DNA of 64,000 nt from Panax quinquefolius (lineage: Eukaryota; Streptophyta; Magnoliopsida; Apiales; Araliaceae). The position numbers were made by a program, and so were the translations under genes. Positions 43,267 through 56,110 of the stretch are shown here, in pieces. The stretch's first letter is position 1; each line of letters opens with the position of its first letter. The stretch lies in the NCBI GenBank assembly GCA_020205615.1, contig CM035173.1:51712922-51776921 (forward strand). Reading direction: 5' to 3'. The notes beneath the pieces were generated by a model. It made no database searches. It saw only the letters and a list, made by a program, of their open reading frames with translations, and was not told where the DNA came from.

Positions 43267-45708
43267 CGCGACGCCCCAAAATTAGGTATACATCACCCAT
43301 CTTGGGTCGCCACTTACATATGGTATGTAATTTAAATACAACTTATTAACATAAACTGTCAGGTACAATACGACATAAATCGTGAGTTTAAATACAAATA
43401 TCGCCTACTAGATATTATACAAACTAAAAAAAGTCCTCATTACAATTATTATCACACTATTTCACGTAATTAGTGAGGACTACTAATGCTATCTTCGTGA
43501 CCATCACTGATTCCCCGACTGTCCCAAATTTATATTCTCATTTCAAGAGAACAAAGGAAAGAAAGGGTGAGCTCAACTAGCCCAAGAAGAAATATTATGA
43601 CTAAGATAATGCGTAATAAATTATCAATAGTCTTCAACAATGTTAAACCGATAAAATACAATAGACAACCAGCTTTAATCAAGCAGCTTAATATGCAATC
43701 CATTAAAAGAGTCAAGTAGAAAATAAAGTCTACTATCTTTTAGGTTTTAAAAGGTTTTTCATCATCATTATAGCCGAGACTCACTTTTAATAAATATTCC
43801 ACATCATCGAATCACCCCACGACTACTACCAAGGATATTCTTTAGTATCACGACCACAATTATTCATGCACTCACGAGCCAAGAATATTTGTGTTTCATT
43901 AATGGTCATGATCATGCCAACAACTCGCCCACCAATGCACTACTACCATCGAGGATTTTTATCACATCATTTGTAACATTACGGCCATGATTACACCGAA
44001 TAGTCTCTCGGTCATAATCATACCAAGTCCATCTATGCACTACAGTGCCATGTATGACTTTCAACATAATATAAAACATGAGGATGATGACAATGATATA
44101 AGAATTCAATAAAACAATCAAGAATTATTTTATCCAGAATTATTAACGTCCAAATTAGTAAAATTCAAGAATGATCGTAAGAATATTTCCATGAAAAGAT
44201 ATCGATGAAAACGCAAATATCAAGGATATTCTACTAATTTCATGGAGTATAGAAGTCAAAGTTTTAACTAACCGGGTATAATAAAGAATGGAATAACAAA
44301 AGAAATCACCATGCATGTGGTATCAGACATGACAAAGTTATTCCAATGTAATAATAATAACTAACCAAATCGTGAAATTCACACTTTTACGTGATGTTCC
44401 AACAGAATAATAAAGATGGAACTGCATCCTGTAAAACACACGTATAGGATATTCCAATGTATGATAAAGATTTTAACCAGTCCTGTAAAACACATGTATG
44501 TGATGTTCCAAATGTAATAATAATAAAGATTTTAACAGTGTCCGTGTAAAACACACGCATATGATGTTCCAATGTAATAATAATAAAGATTTTAACCAGT
44601 CCTGTAAAACACATGCATGTGATGTTCCAATGTAATAATAGAAGAATGTCACCAAGTATAGGGTAAACACGATACAAAAGTTATTCCAACAAAAATAATA
44701 AGCAATGGAATAACAACAGCTTCTTCTTATGAATAAGAAAGAATAACACCCCTTACTTTTGGTAGGAGATTGAATATCGCAAAGAAGCAGTAAGAACAAA
44801 ATACTCTTCTTCTTTCTCTCTTATTCTCTATACTTTCTCTCTATAGCTTGAATGAATTAGTGAAAAAATAATGAAGCCCTAGGCCTCTATTTATAGAAGA
44901 TTTCTAGCTTAGCACCCGCCGTGTGAAAAGGCAAGTGGCTTCGGACGACTAATGATGTGAAAAGAAAAGTGGTTTGACGCTCGTAATGTGAAACGACAAG
45001 TGGTTCGACGTCTGCAAAGGTAATTACTATTAACGGCAAGGTAAATACTATCGACGAAAGGTAAATACTATTCACAAGGGTAATTACTATCGATTTAAGA
45101 GACTCTTAGATGATGATGATATACGAGCCCCCATAAAATAATCAAACTTACCACAAATCATAACACATATTTAATCTTTCAACAATTATTAATCATTTAT
45201 AACTTGTCGCCTCAATTATTGATTTAATACTATAACATATTATACGTATGATAATTTGTGACAATAATTGAATAAAAATATAAGAGATATGATGCAAAGA
45301 ATTATCGTAGTAATAATCGAGCATAGTGAGTGACTTTCACGTAAGCATCAATAATCAATACCGTGTGCTACTATGCAACCACGCCAGACATCGCATTTAC
45401 CACCGGGTAGTTCAATAGCTTTAATCTACTACACCTCCGCCGTTATTTTTATAAAATATTTTTGTCGCTTTTCAATCCGACAATAATTCTCATTAGGGGT
45501 CCACCAATGATTGAGCCATTGTATTTAATATTCCCTAACAAAAAGAATATTCCTCGACCAAACGAATATTTTATAACAACTTGCATACTTTTGCAAAATT
45601 TATAAATATTACCCACAACTATAACATTATATCAAATTTATTCCATAATATTCAAAAATAATATTTATAGAAAAATTCATCTTTATTTATAAAAGTCAGG
45701 GTCTTACA
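43267..45708 (-). mobile_element. 5' LTR of element E
   Basis: 2442 bp, ending CAGGGTCTTACA and followed by the ATTAT duplication (45709-45713). Its features parallel the 3' LTR: U5 repeat (43800-44060), hairpin array (44290-44700), TATA box (44887), U3 minisatellite (44925-45100). With 36017 as the other end, element E is 9692 bp and structurally complete. Confidence 0.93.
44887..44896 (-). promoter_or_regulatory. TATA box of element E 5' LTR
   Basis: CTATAAATAG on the minus strand, with TCTCTCTATAG-type pyrimidine-rich plus-strand sequence at 44815-44850. Confidence 0.6.
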
Positions 45709-45713
45709 ATTAT

Positions 45714-47742
45714 TCGTTGGAATAACTCGTCTATGTGAATTACCACATGCATGGTGAATGATCCTTTGTATTCATTCCTTATTAAATTATGGAAAAGATC
45801 TGTTTACGTTGATTATGATGAGAGTCATAATAAAAGCATTGGACTGATGAAAATCATGGGTATATGTGGTATTAGTAAGTGTTATGGTGAGTTATGTTAG
45901 TTATTATGTGAAAACATGAAAGTTTCTTAGAAATCACAAATGGTTGAAAAATCAGATTTTGGTAAAAACGTAACATGAAATTCAATTGACCATATTTCCT
46001 ATTATATTTCAAATTTTTGAGTGTGGTCAAGTCCTAGAGTTAGATCTATGAGTCTTATAACTTATCCAAGTGGAATCACTGAAAAAGGTGTTGTAGATTT
46101 TCGTGTGGACTGATTTTAGCAAAGGAGTCAAAAGCAACAAAAGAGGAAAATGCTACTGTACAGAATTTTAAAAGGGCATTTTTGGCCACTTAATTTGTGA
46201 GAAAAATTCTGGCCTTTTAGGACATGAAATTATATCGTATAAAGAACCTCCTGTCCAAAAATGAGCTCATTCCGACTTAAAATGAGCAAGTTATGACCAT
46301 TTCAATATTTAGGTTTTTCCGACAAAAAACGCTATAACCGGAGTTCTATAACTCCGATGACCATGAAATTTAGACTGGAGACTCACGTTAACATGTGTAA
46401 GATCCTTCCAAGATTTGGGAATTTTTGGAGTTAAACTTGAGGTAGCTAATTTCTTAAGGAATTAATTAGAAATTAATATTTGAAAAATAGTAAATGAATT
46501 TTAAAAATTCCGAGAAAAATATATGTTCATTATGGGACTATATTATGCTAAATCCTAGAAAATAAATATTTTGGGACCGATTTGGTATTTTCATAAAAGT
46601 AGTTTAGTTACGAAACATATAAGTTAAATATGTTATGTGAAGTAACAAAGTTGGAAAATAGGATTTTATGGCTTGAGAAATCCTATATAAGGTATAAGTA
46701 GATTTTTGATGAGGTATTTGACCATTGGTGATGAAATCTTATGAGTATGGCATTTTTGAATGATTAAATGCATTATTTCGTAAAGTGTAAATAATTGAAA
46801 TAAATTGTTTATAAGTTTAAGAAGTGATTAAAATATTGTTATGATATTAACAATATTAGATTATGAATTTATTATATGATTGATAATATTTGGATAAAGT
46901 TAAAGTCTTTAATATTTATCCTTGTTATAGTTTGATTAATGCTTATATCATTGTCATCATCCTCATGCTTATACGGTGAAGAAAATTATCTTCGCTTTAC
47001 GTGCGAAGATGGACTATTGATTATCAATTATATATATTTGGCTTACGTAAAAAGATGAATTGTTGATTATTGGTTTTCTTGTTGTATATCTTTCGGCTTA
47101 CGTGCGTAGATGGACTTGGTATGATTATGACCGTGGATTATTCGGATAGTCACTGACCATCGATGATTTAATGAATATCCTCGGCCCGTAGATACGTGGA
47201 TGATTCGATGATGTGGTTTATTTATTAAGTTGAGTCTCAAATGATAAGAATTGGTGAAAACATTTTAAATCATAGAAGATAGTAGATTTTATTCTTTACT
47301 TGACTCTTCTAATGGATTGCTTATTCCTACCGCCGTTAAACTTGATGTTTATCAGATTTTATCGCTTTAACATTGTTGAAGACTAATGATAATTTATTCT
47401 CGCATTATCTTAGTCATAATATTTCTTCTCGGGCTAGTTGAGCTCACCCTTTCTTTCACTGTTTCTCTTGAGAAATGACAATATAGGCCGGGACGAGCTC
47501 TGGGAAAGGAGTGATCATTCGTGATGATAAGATTAGTAGTCCTCACTATTCGATTAAATAGTGTGACAATAAATGTAATGAGGACTCTTTTGAGTTTGTA
47601 TACTTTGCCTAGATGACAATATACGATTAAAACTCTTAGATTATGTTTTGTCATATTTTACACGCATAGCTTGTATTTGAATTTTGTACCGTGTATTCAC
47701 GACTCAAGATGGGTGATGAATACCTAATTTTGGGGCGCCACA
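45714..47742 (+). mobile_element. Solo LTR D, second part
   Basis: It resumes inside a hairpin unit (TTATTAT + TCGTTGGAATAACTCG). It has a long non-coding segment (46000-46900) shared with M, the U5 repeat (46930-47210), the GAGCTCACCC block (47440) and the end TAATTTTGGGGCGCCACA. The total LTR without E is about 3.35 kb. Confidence 0.82.
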
Positions 47743-49119
47743 AGATGACCTTTGTGCGTAGGACATGCTCCTTCCTATCCAAGATCTTGACAGTACTTCT
47801 TCAAACGTTAAGTCTTCTGGCTATCTCATCCTGGTTCTAACTCAATAACGTGGTTTGGGTCTTTCACATATTTACGTAGAGTATATATGAAAAATATTAT
47901 GAACACGGTAGACATACTTGGAGGTAATGCGAGTCTATAGCCACATTTCCTACTCGGTCAAGAATCAAAATGGACCAATAAATCGTGGATTGAGCTTTCC
48001 TCTTTTCCCAAATCTTGTAACTCCTTCCACGGAGCCACACGCAACAATACATGATCCCTAATACTAAATTCCACGTCCTTTCGATGAAGATCCACATAAC
48101 TCTTTTGTCGATCTTGTGCCGCTTTGTATACGTTGTCGAATCATTTGGATCTTTTCTCGTGTCATACGCGCACAACTCTAGTCCCAACAATGTCAAGCTT
48201 CACCCACCTCATCCCAACATACCGAGAGCGACACTTTCGGCCCATATAATGCTTCAATGGAGCCACACCTATACTTGCTCGATAATCGTTGTTGTAGGAG
48301 AATTCCACCAATGGTAAATACTTATCCCAACTCCCTTTGAAATATAGGACATAGAGTCTGAATAGATCTTTAAGAGTTTGAATAGTCCTCTCTGATTGTT
48401 CATCCATTTGAGGATGATATGCCGAACTGAATTGTAAATCCGTGCCCATAGCTTTTTGCAAGCTAACCCAAAATCATGAAGTGAATCTTGCGTCACGATC
48501 CGAAACTATGGATACTGGCATGCCATGCAATCTCACAATCTCATTTACATACATATGAGCAAGACGCTCAAGGAATAAGTCTCGCCAGACGGCAAGAAAT
48601 GAGCGACTTGGTTAATCTATCAACAATAACCCAAATAGCATTTATGCCTTGAGAAACCGTGGGAAGACTGGTAACGAAATCCATGGTAATGTGTTCCCAC
48701 TTCCATTTCGGAATCTCAAGTGGTTGCAATGGACCCTTTGGCACTTGATGCTCTCGCTTTTACATCGCCGACAAGTTAAACACCTCGAGATAAACTTTGC
48801 AATCTCTCTCTCATATTGTTCCACCAAAATGTATGTCAAGATCACGATACATTTTGGTACTTCCGTGATAGATTGCAAACGGTGTATTGTGTGCTTCAAT
48901 CATGATCTTGTACTTCAAATCAAAGTCGTTAGGAACCCAAAGTCTGGAGTGTACTCGAAGTATTCCTTCTTCATCAATTCTTGCTTCTGGAATAACACCT
49001 TCTTGTACTTTTTTCTTCATACACATTAGCTCTGGGTCTGTGGCTTGAGCAACTTTAACTTTATCGATTAAAGTTGGCTCTATGCGTATACTTGACATCA
49101 TCGCATTCGCTCCTCGCAT
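47743..49119 (-). pseudogene. Integrase and start of the chromodomain-like tail of element C
   Basis: The minus-strand frame at 49119-48811 reads IRIEPTLIDKVKVAQATDPE, VQEGVIPEARIDEEGILRVH and the HHCC start [31 protein letters not shown] completes the zinc site near 48760. The core has a first Asp near HITMDFV (about 48690-48670), [13 protein letters not shown] text (48630), and at 48461-48162 MGTDLQFSSAYHPQMDEQSE (the Glu motif), LPLVEFSYNNDYRASIGVAP and YMGRKCRS. Tail text continues to 47743 and, beyond LTR D, to 34566. Several frameshifts are present. Confidence 0.85.
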
Positions 49120-50300
49120 ATGATCTTCTACTCAATGCGCCGCCTACCACGCTTTTTTTCCAGATGGTATCAATGGTGTGGTCATAATCTTTAATGTTTC
49201 GAGCTAACGTCGTTACTGCATGTTGAGTTCCTTTTGGGTGAAGAAATATTTGAGGCTTTTATGGGCTGAATATATCTCCACTTTCTCCCCATATAGATAG
49301 TGCCTCTAGATCTTTAGCGCGAAAATGACTACTGCCAACTCTAGATCATGAGTAGGAGAATTCCTCTCATACTCTTTAAGTTGCCGCGAGGCATAGGCTA
49401 TGACTTTCCCACGTTGCATGAGAACACATCCTAAACCTTTGCCTGACGTATCGCTGTAGATAACAAATCCATCCGAACCAGATGGTATTATCAGAACATA
49501 TGCCGAAATAAGTCTCCTCTTAAGCTCTTAAAAACTCTTCTCGCATTCCTCGCTCCATACGAATTTTATATCTTTCCGAGTCACCGAAGTTAATCTGAGT
49601 AGCGATTCGAGAAAATCCTTTCACGAATCTTCGATAATAACCATCTAAGCCCGTAAAGTTACGATTTCGATCACCGCCTTCGATTGCTCCCAACTTTGAT
49701 TGCTTCAATCTTCGCTTCGGTCAATCTGATACTCCATGTTTTGACACCACGTGCCTAAGGAATGCTACTTCCTCAAGCCGAACTCGCATTTCTTCAACTT
49801 GGCATATAGCTTGTTTTCACGAAGCCTTTGGAGTACCAAATTTCAAATAGTGCTCATGATCTTCACGGCTTTTTGGAATATATGAGGATGTCATCAATAA
49901 AGACAACAACGAACCGATCCAAATATTCCTCAATATCCGGGTTCATCATATCCATGAAGGTCAGCAGAGTATTAGTCAATCCAAAAGACATGACTAAGAA
50001 TTCATAATGCCCGCATCGAGTTCTCAAGGCGCCTTTGAATATCCTCGCCTAATCTTCAAATTGATGATATCCGTAATCGAAGATCGATCTTTGAAAAAAA
50101 TTGTACTCCTTGGAACTGGTCAAACAAGTCATCAATACGAGGTAGCGGATACCTATTCTTGATAGTGACATAGTTTAATTCTCTATAGTTAATACAAAGT
50201 CGCATACTTCCGTCTTTCTTCTTTACAAATAAAGCAGGAGCACCCCAAGGAGATGTACTAGGACGAATGAAACCGATGTCCAACAACTCCTATAGTTAGA
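49120..50300 (-). pseudogene. Reverse transcriptase and RNase H of element C
   Basis: The minus-strand frame at 50286-50056 reads [54 protein letters not shown] and FFSKIDLR. The catalytic [15 protein letters not shown] lies near 49910-49870 and is intact. LTGLDGYYRRFVKGF-type text is at 49708-49600. RNase H follows (FKCFRL..., HDLELAV and the TDHK region near 49300-49200, with changes). Just upstream of RT at about 50315 the text jumps from the post-knuckle linker straight to the RT start, so the protease and the first RT residues are deleted. Confidence 0.85.
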
Positions 50301-51530
50301 CCTTTAACTCTCGTGATCACCTCGTTTGGGTTCCTCGCATTTTGACCCATCACGACAAACACACTTCCAGGAACCGTTGACTTTGACTTTTCTGGGACAG
50401 CCTTTTGAGTCACCATCCCCGCTGGACTTGGTTTCGCTACTGTACAATCTCGAGCGATATGTCCTTCCTTTCCACAATTATAACATACCTTGAACTGTTG
50501 TGGGCAATTTGGGCTGATATGTCCCTCTTTCCCACATTTATAGCATACGACCGGTGGTCGTTCTCCTCCTTTAGAACCGATTGTTTCTTTGGTCGCCGAC
50601 GCCTTTGCATTGTCATTGTTGAATCTCCTCTTTTTAAAATCTCCCCCCAACTCGCTTCTTCTATTTTCATGGCCATGATTACCACTAGAGTGGTTACCGC
50701 CTTTGTCCGTATTTTTCTTTCTCCGCTGGTTATCGTTGTTCTGATGACTGTTGTCACCAATATGATCTTGGTTGTGGTCCCTCGATTGAACGTACTCGTT
50801 ATCTCGCTCTAATAATTGAGCCCTGTTGACAACATCTGAATAGAGAGAAAATTTATGAGAAATGAGATATCGACGTATGCGCCAAGTTTCAAACCTCTTA
50901 GAAACATCTCACATTATATATGCTCCTCATTCTCCACCAAATGAGGTGCAAACCTCGATAACTCTGCAAACTTCGCCTCATCGGGACACACGCTATGTTG
51001 TTTTGTTCCAATCTAATAAACTCCACTTCCTTCATATGATTTAATACTTTCGTGAAAGTACTTATAATTGAATGCTTTTGAAACATCTCCCAAGACATGT
51101 TGAGTGTGGTGGATGGGTACGCTTACGATTCCCACTAGTAATCACTTTCATTATGGAACATAAAGGTGGCGAATGAAACCTTTTATTCCTCCGCAAACCA
51201 AGACATCGAATATCTTGGTAATTTGTTTGACCCACGCTTCGCTTTAATCGGATCCGCTTCCCTTTAATTCGTGGTCCCAACTCTTTCAATCGCTTGATGT
51301 GACAAACTGCGCGTTGTTATCATTTCCACTTATATTTTGTGCACGAAGTCTCCTCGTCTGGATTTTTGCATGAATCGCAAAAGCTTCTAAACATTTTGTC
51401 ATTTATCGTCTGATCGGTGGTGTTGTTTACAGAGGAACATTGTTTACCACAGACGCTTCTCCTCTATCGGTGAGTAAAGGAGTCTCCACTTGGCCTCATT
51501 TATTCCACTATTAACATTCTCAATTGCCAT
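50300..51530 (-). pseudogene. gag: Gag of element C with two intact CCHC knuckles
   Basis: Minus-strand translation opens near 51530 (MAIENVNSGINEAKW). It carries FVTSSD and KSWDHELKG-like text (counterpart of TAKQFKELGPP), capsid relics (TKIFDVLVC; DEAKFAELSRFAPHLVENEE) and a [18 protein letters not shown] linker. One open frame (50650-50258) then reads [17 protein letters not shown] with [14 protein letters not shown] and [14 protein letters not shown], both with perfect C-X2-C-X4-H-X4-C spacing, and [11 protein letters not shown]. These knuckles are the best preserved in the window. After VITR, the protease part is missing. Confidence 0.88.
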
Positions 51531-51659
51531 TCTCAAATATCGCCATAAAACAATGGTTAATTAAAGAAATTGATATGCAAACATAATAACCCTATACTCG
51601 ACCAACCAACAAATAAGCTTAGGTAGGACAAATTAGCTAATGAATGATTTACTTCTATT
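51531..51659 (-). other. Eroded leader of element C, PBS not recognisable
   Basis: Leader text (AAATAAGCTTAGGTAGGACA) is present, but the sequence expected to hold the PBS and the first bases of the LTR end (TGTGACG) is replaced by TACTTCTATTC. A small deletion has fused the leader directly to the LTR at GCCCCAAAATAGG. Confidence 0.6.
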
Positions 51660-54295
51660 CGCCCCAAAATAGGTATACAACAATTCTGCTCCAAAATAGC
51701 CAAAATACATGGTACAAAAAAACAACTACAACTTTATTAATACAATTATCGTGCAAAATACGACAACACATAAATCGTGAGTTTAAATACAAATATTGTC
51801 ACTAGACAATATTCACACTCAAATAAGTTCTCATTACAATTATTGATACATTATTTTATAAAATGGTGAGGACTACTAAAATAACCCTCTGTAAACCATC
51901 ATTCCACACCCCGACTGTAACTCGCTACATTCTCACCTCCTAAGAAGAAAAATGGAACAAAAGGAAAAGGGTGAGCTAAACTAGCCCAAGAAGAATATTA
52001 TGACTAAGATAATATAGAAAAATTATCGTTAGTCTTCAATGAGAAAAATCGATAAAATACAATACACAACAAGTTTCGCATCAATATTTACAAGAAATAA
52101 TAATTCATAGATGAGTTACGTAGAGAATGAAATCTACTATAATCTATGAATTTAAAAGTCCATCATCAATATTTTATTCCTCAGAACATCAATCAATATT
52201 CATCTTGAATCAAATATTCATCTTTGCACTACAAAAGCAAAGATATTCATCACCGATCATGTTCATCTCAACACTGCTCATCTTTTGCACTACTTGACCA
52301 AAGATATTCATAAGAAAATTATTAATATTTGCACTACAGGCCAAAGATATTCAGTAATATCATCATTTAGGACCGAGGATGATGAAAAATATTTTAAAGA
52401 AAAACGAATCCAAAGAAACAAAAGAACAAACATTAAGGATTCGTACTTTAAAACAATCTGAAGTTCAAAAATACTTCATAAATAATCATAGTGAAGTAAA
52501 ATTCAAGAATGATAAAAATATGGATACAATCAAAGCTAGTATCCATAATAGATATCTTGGACAAAAACTGAAAATTTAATTTTTCTGCGAATAGTGCCGT
52601 ATTCGTGAATAGTGTCGTATACGTGAATAGTGCCGTATACATGAATAGTAACCCTGACACTGAAAGACAAGAATTTCACAAGAAAAATCTTTCCAATATT
52701 CCATCATAATGATATTGAAGGAAATAATTTCATTTATAAAACAAAAATAATATCCTTTACCTCGAAAAGACTACATTTCGATTTAAATAATCGGATATAG
52801 TCTTCGAAAGGAACTTGCACCATATAACAATACACAAAGTATCAAAATACTCACAAGAATACGCTCGATAATATAGTGAGAGAAAACTTCAGTTTCTGGT
52901 GTGATTTTCAATTTTAACCTAAGCACCCTATTTATAAGAAAATGCTTAGAAAACCAAAACAGAAAATTTAATATAATAATATTACTTTTAATCAAAATTC
53001 CTACGCACACCTTTGAATCTGATTTCAGCCATTTAACACATTTATATCACATGTGGGACACTCACCAAAAATGTTTTTCTTTAAAAAAATAATTAAAACT
53101 TCAAAAATCAATTATTCTGGAACTTCGAACTTCAATAATTCATAATAAATAGCCCTTTTATTAGAAAAATTCAAACCTTATGTCCTTTCCATAAGAAATT
53201 CCATTCTCTACAACTTTGCAGAAGAAAGTTTATCTAAATTCCAAACAGAAGTTGACCGAAATCCACAAACGGGCGATTTTACAGGCTATAATCAAATTTC
53301 AGTCAAGAAATGGGCCTACAAACATGTTTAACATGTTTTTAACATTTATTTCAACAAAATACTCTTCCTCCTCATTTATTCATATATCCCACATTTATTA
53401 AAAAAATATCACAATTATTATATTATTAAAATATAATAATATATTTAAATGAATTGTTTTATCAGAAAAGATAAAATATCAATTTTCAACAATTGCCACA
53501 TTAAAATTTTCTCCATCTATATCCACATAAAATGAATATTTCCTTATCATATAAATAATTAATTAATTATCCATAAATAATATTACGTAATCACAATATC
53601 GACAACCAGCCGCTCCTGTGAAAGAAAGAGGCTTTCAATAAGGATTTTTCCTCATCAAGCGCCGCAATTAGGTGACCAAACCTCTCCTTAGATAGAACTT
53701 TCTAGACATTTTCAATAATGCTATCTAATAATATTATTCAAATAATATGAATTATTGATCCGATAAAGGAAAATATCAGTGTACTAACAATTATCAAAAC
53801 AACAATAATATAAAATATCAACGAAGCAATTATTGAATCAATAAAATAAAATATTGAATAAAGAATTATCAGTAAAAATTATTGAGTAGTAGGCCTTTTA
53901 CGTAAGAATCAATAATTGGTGCAATACCGCAGTGCTACTTGTCAACAACGCGTATTCTCGTATTTTAACCACGGGTATTCCAACAAGATTAATGGTAACA
54001 ATCTACTACGTTATTTATAAACAACTTATACTTGTCGCTTTCTTCATCCAATCGCTTTCATGGGGCCCACATAAGGTCAAGCTACCGTCGTCATAAATAT
54101 ATTCCGACAAAGAAGAATATTCCACGATCAAATGAATATTCCCCGACAACAATGAATATTTTATAACCACTTGCTTATTTGAAATATTTGCGCACTTTAC
54201 CCATAACTAACCACATTAATCAAATCAACCCTTACTATTTCAAAATAATAAATAGAGGAAATTCAATTTCATTAATAATAATTTGGGGTCTTATA
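51660..54295 (-). mobile_element. 5' LTR of element C
   Basis: Partner of 31945-34548. It ends GGGGTCTTATA followed by the GTTAT duplication. The TATA box is at 52928, the conserved U3 block at 53605-53715. Differences from the partner often fall at CAG/CTG-containing words (for example AAACTGTGAG against AAATCGTGAG). Confidence 0.92.
52928..52937 (-). promoter_or_regulatory. TATA box of element C 5' LTR
   Basis: TTATAAATAG on the minus strand, with the transcribed region toward lower coordinates. Confidence 0.6.
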
Positions 54296-54723
54296 GTTAT
54301 TCTAGAAGCAAGAATCGATGAAGAAAGAAAATCTCAACCATTGATTTTATTGGTCCATTATAAATCCTTGATCGAGTAGGAACTGTGGCCTATAGACTCG
54401 CTTTACCGCCAAGTATGTCGCGTGTTCATAACATTTTTCACATATCGATGTTACATAAATATGTGGACAACCCGAACCATATTATTGAATTAGAACTAGA
54501 CGAGATATCGGAAGATTTAACGTATGAAGAGGTACCTGTTAAAATCTTGGATAAGAAGGAACATATTCTACGCTCCAAGGTTATACCTCAAGTTAAAGTT
54601 TTGTGGAGAAACCATGATGTTGAGGAAATGACCTGGGAGTTAGAATCTGAAATGAAATCAATGTATCCTCACCTCTTCGACAGACCAGGTACGTATACTA
54701 ATTTCGAGGATGAAATTTCATAA
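54296..54723 (+). pseudogene. Integrase remnant and chromodomain-like tail of element B
   Basis: Directly after element C the frame of B resumes with LEARIDEERKSQPLILLVHY, the pre-integrase linker. Then a deletion near 54330-54380 removes the whole integrase zinc and catalytic region. From 54385 an open frame (112 aa) reads MAYRLALPPSMSRVHNIFHI, SMLHKYVDNPNHIIELELDE, VKILDKKEHILRSKVIPQVK, VLWRNHDVEEMTWELE and YPHLFDRPGTYTNFEDEIS-stop. This is the chromodomain-like C-terminus, intact, including the aromatic/acidic VLWRN and EEMTWE motifs. Confidence 0.85.
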
Positions 54724-54734
54724 GAAGGGGAGGT
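54724..54734 (+). other. Polypurine tract of element B
   Basis: AAGAAGGGGAGGT between the polyprotein stop and the 3' LTR start TGTAAGACCCC. Confidence 0.8.
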
Positions 54735-54793
54735 TGTAAGACCCCAACTTTTATGAATAAAGAATAATTTTCTCTAAATATCATTTTGAATAT
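54735..54793 (+). mobile_element. 3' LTR of element B, first 59 bp only
   Basis: It matches the start of the 5' LTR at 22647 (TTTTATGAATAAAGAATA and TCTCTAAATATCATTTTGAA) and then breaks off after GAATAT into unrelated sequence. The rest of the LTR has been lost by deletion or rearrangement. Confidence 0.85.
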
Positions 54794-55711
54794 AGTTTTA
54801 CCACCACACAAATATAGCGTCCCCTACGGAGAGTCTGGCTTCGGTGCATTCCACAAAGGAAGTCACCAGATAGAGGCTCGGGTACCAACTCTTGTAGTTG
54901 GGTTTTTAACTCCCGAAGTTCAATAGGAACCATTCGATATAAGATTTTAGAAATGGGTTTTATACCGGGTTTAAGGTCAATATAAAATTTGATATCACGC
55001 TATTGGGGTAGGCCGGGAAGTTCTTCAGGAAATACGTCAGGAAATTCACTAACAACAAAAATATTATTCAAATCTAACGTGTTTTTGTTCAATTCCATGA
55101 CATGGGCTAAGAAAGCTTGACACCCATTTTTTAATAAACAAATTGCTTTATGGCTTGATATGACAGTGATTGACTTTAGTGGTTTGGTTGCTTGAATTTG
55201 CATAACAGGTTGGTCAGGAATATGAAAACTAACAACCTTACGAAAATAATCAATTTTGGCATGATGAGTACTTAACCAATCAATCCCTAAAATCACATCA
55301 AATGCAAGTATCTTTAAAGAGATAAGATCAGCAGGTAATGTGATGGTGCCAACTTGGATCAAGTAAGATTTATAAACAGTGGATGTAATGAAAGTTTCTC
55401 TTAATGGAGCTCAACAGATAAGTCAAAGTCTAATTTCTCTGGAGTCAAGTTCAAATGTTGAGCACAAGCAGGAGAAATAAAAGAATGGGTAGGACCGATA
55501 TCTAGTAAGGTATAAACTTCGCAAGAATTTTTGATTAACTAACCCATGATTACCTCGTTTGGGTTCCTCTCGTTTTGGCCAGTCACAACAAACGCTCTTC
55601 CAAGAACCACTGACTTTGACTTGTTTGGGGATGACCTTTGAGTCACCATCCCTCACCGGACTTGGTTTCGCTCACGTAACAATCTCGAGCTATATGACCT
55701 TCCTTTCCACA
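54794..55711 (-). pseudogene. Fragment K: reversed gypsy protease region and half a zinc knuckle
   Basis: Minus-strand text from 55711 reads the second knuckle ([14 protein letters not shown]), then VSGSWKSVCCDWPKREEPK, then LLDIGPTHSFISPACAQH (active site DTG changed to DIG), then an open frame at 55362-55000: MIQVGTITLPADLISLKILA, FDVILGIDWLSTHHAKIDYF, TVISSHKAICLLKNGCQAFL and EFPDVFPEELPGLPQ. It continues into the RT start near 54910 ([20 protein letters not shown]) and then into the ~85-bp module shared with element B (54800-54885). The knuckle is interrupted by the CACTA terminus at 55712, so K was the host of that insertion. Confidence 0.8.
54800..54885 (-). repeat. Second copy of the unidentified ~85-bp module
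   Basis: On the minus strand it reads from CCCGAGCCT through ATGCACCGAAGCCAGACTC to GTAGGGGAC, as in 31345-31430. It is joined to the RT start of fragment K on one side and to the truncated B LTR on the other. Confidence 0.6.
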
Positions 55712-55860
55712 CACTACAAGAAAATCAGATATAGCGACGGTTTGGCGATGACACGGAACCGCCGCTATAGGGTATATATAGCGACGGTCACTTCTCGACC
55801 GGCTTCAGATAGGACCTCAAGGTTGTCTATTGCGAGGGTCACAAAAGACCGCTTTCAGAT
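55712..55860 (+). repeat. CACTA terminal inverted repeat and subterminal repeats
   Basis: The terminus at 55712 is followed by the motif AGCGACGG(T) at about 55743 and 55789, inverted CCGCCGCTAT at 55760, and related GACCG/CAGATAGGA words at 55798-55862. In this superfamily such subterminal repeats are transposase-binding sites. Confidence 0.8.
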
Positions 55861-55974
55861 AGGAATTTTTTAAGGATTTTAATTAACGAGGTCATATAAG
55901 GGAGGCGATCATGTATAGGGTTAAAGGGTCTCTCATATTCTTTCCCCAAATCGACATCGGCGTTCATCTCTCGT

Positions 55975-56110
55975 GTAACTCGATTAACATCATTCGATTA
56001 ACTCGATTAACATCACTCGATTAACATCATCTCGCCTCTACATCATTCGATTAACATCATCTCGTGTCTCTCGCATCATTCGATTAACATCATCTCGTGT
56101 CTCTGCTTTG
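55975..56110 (+). repeat. Minisatellite ATTCGATTAACATCAT in the CACTA 5' region
   Basis: At least five copies of a 15-17 bp core (TCGATTAACATCA) are separated by CTCGTGTCTCTC or CTCGCCTCTA. They precede the position where the transposase mRNA would start. Confidence 0.8.
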
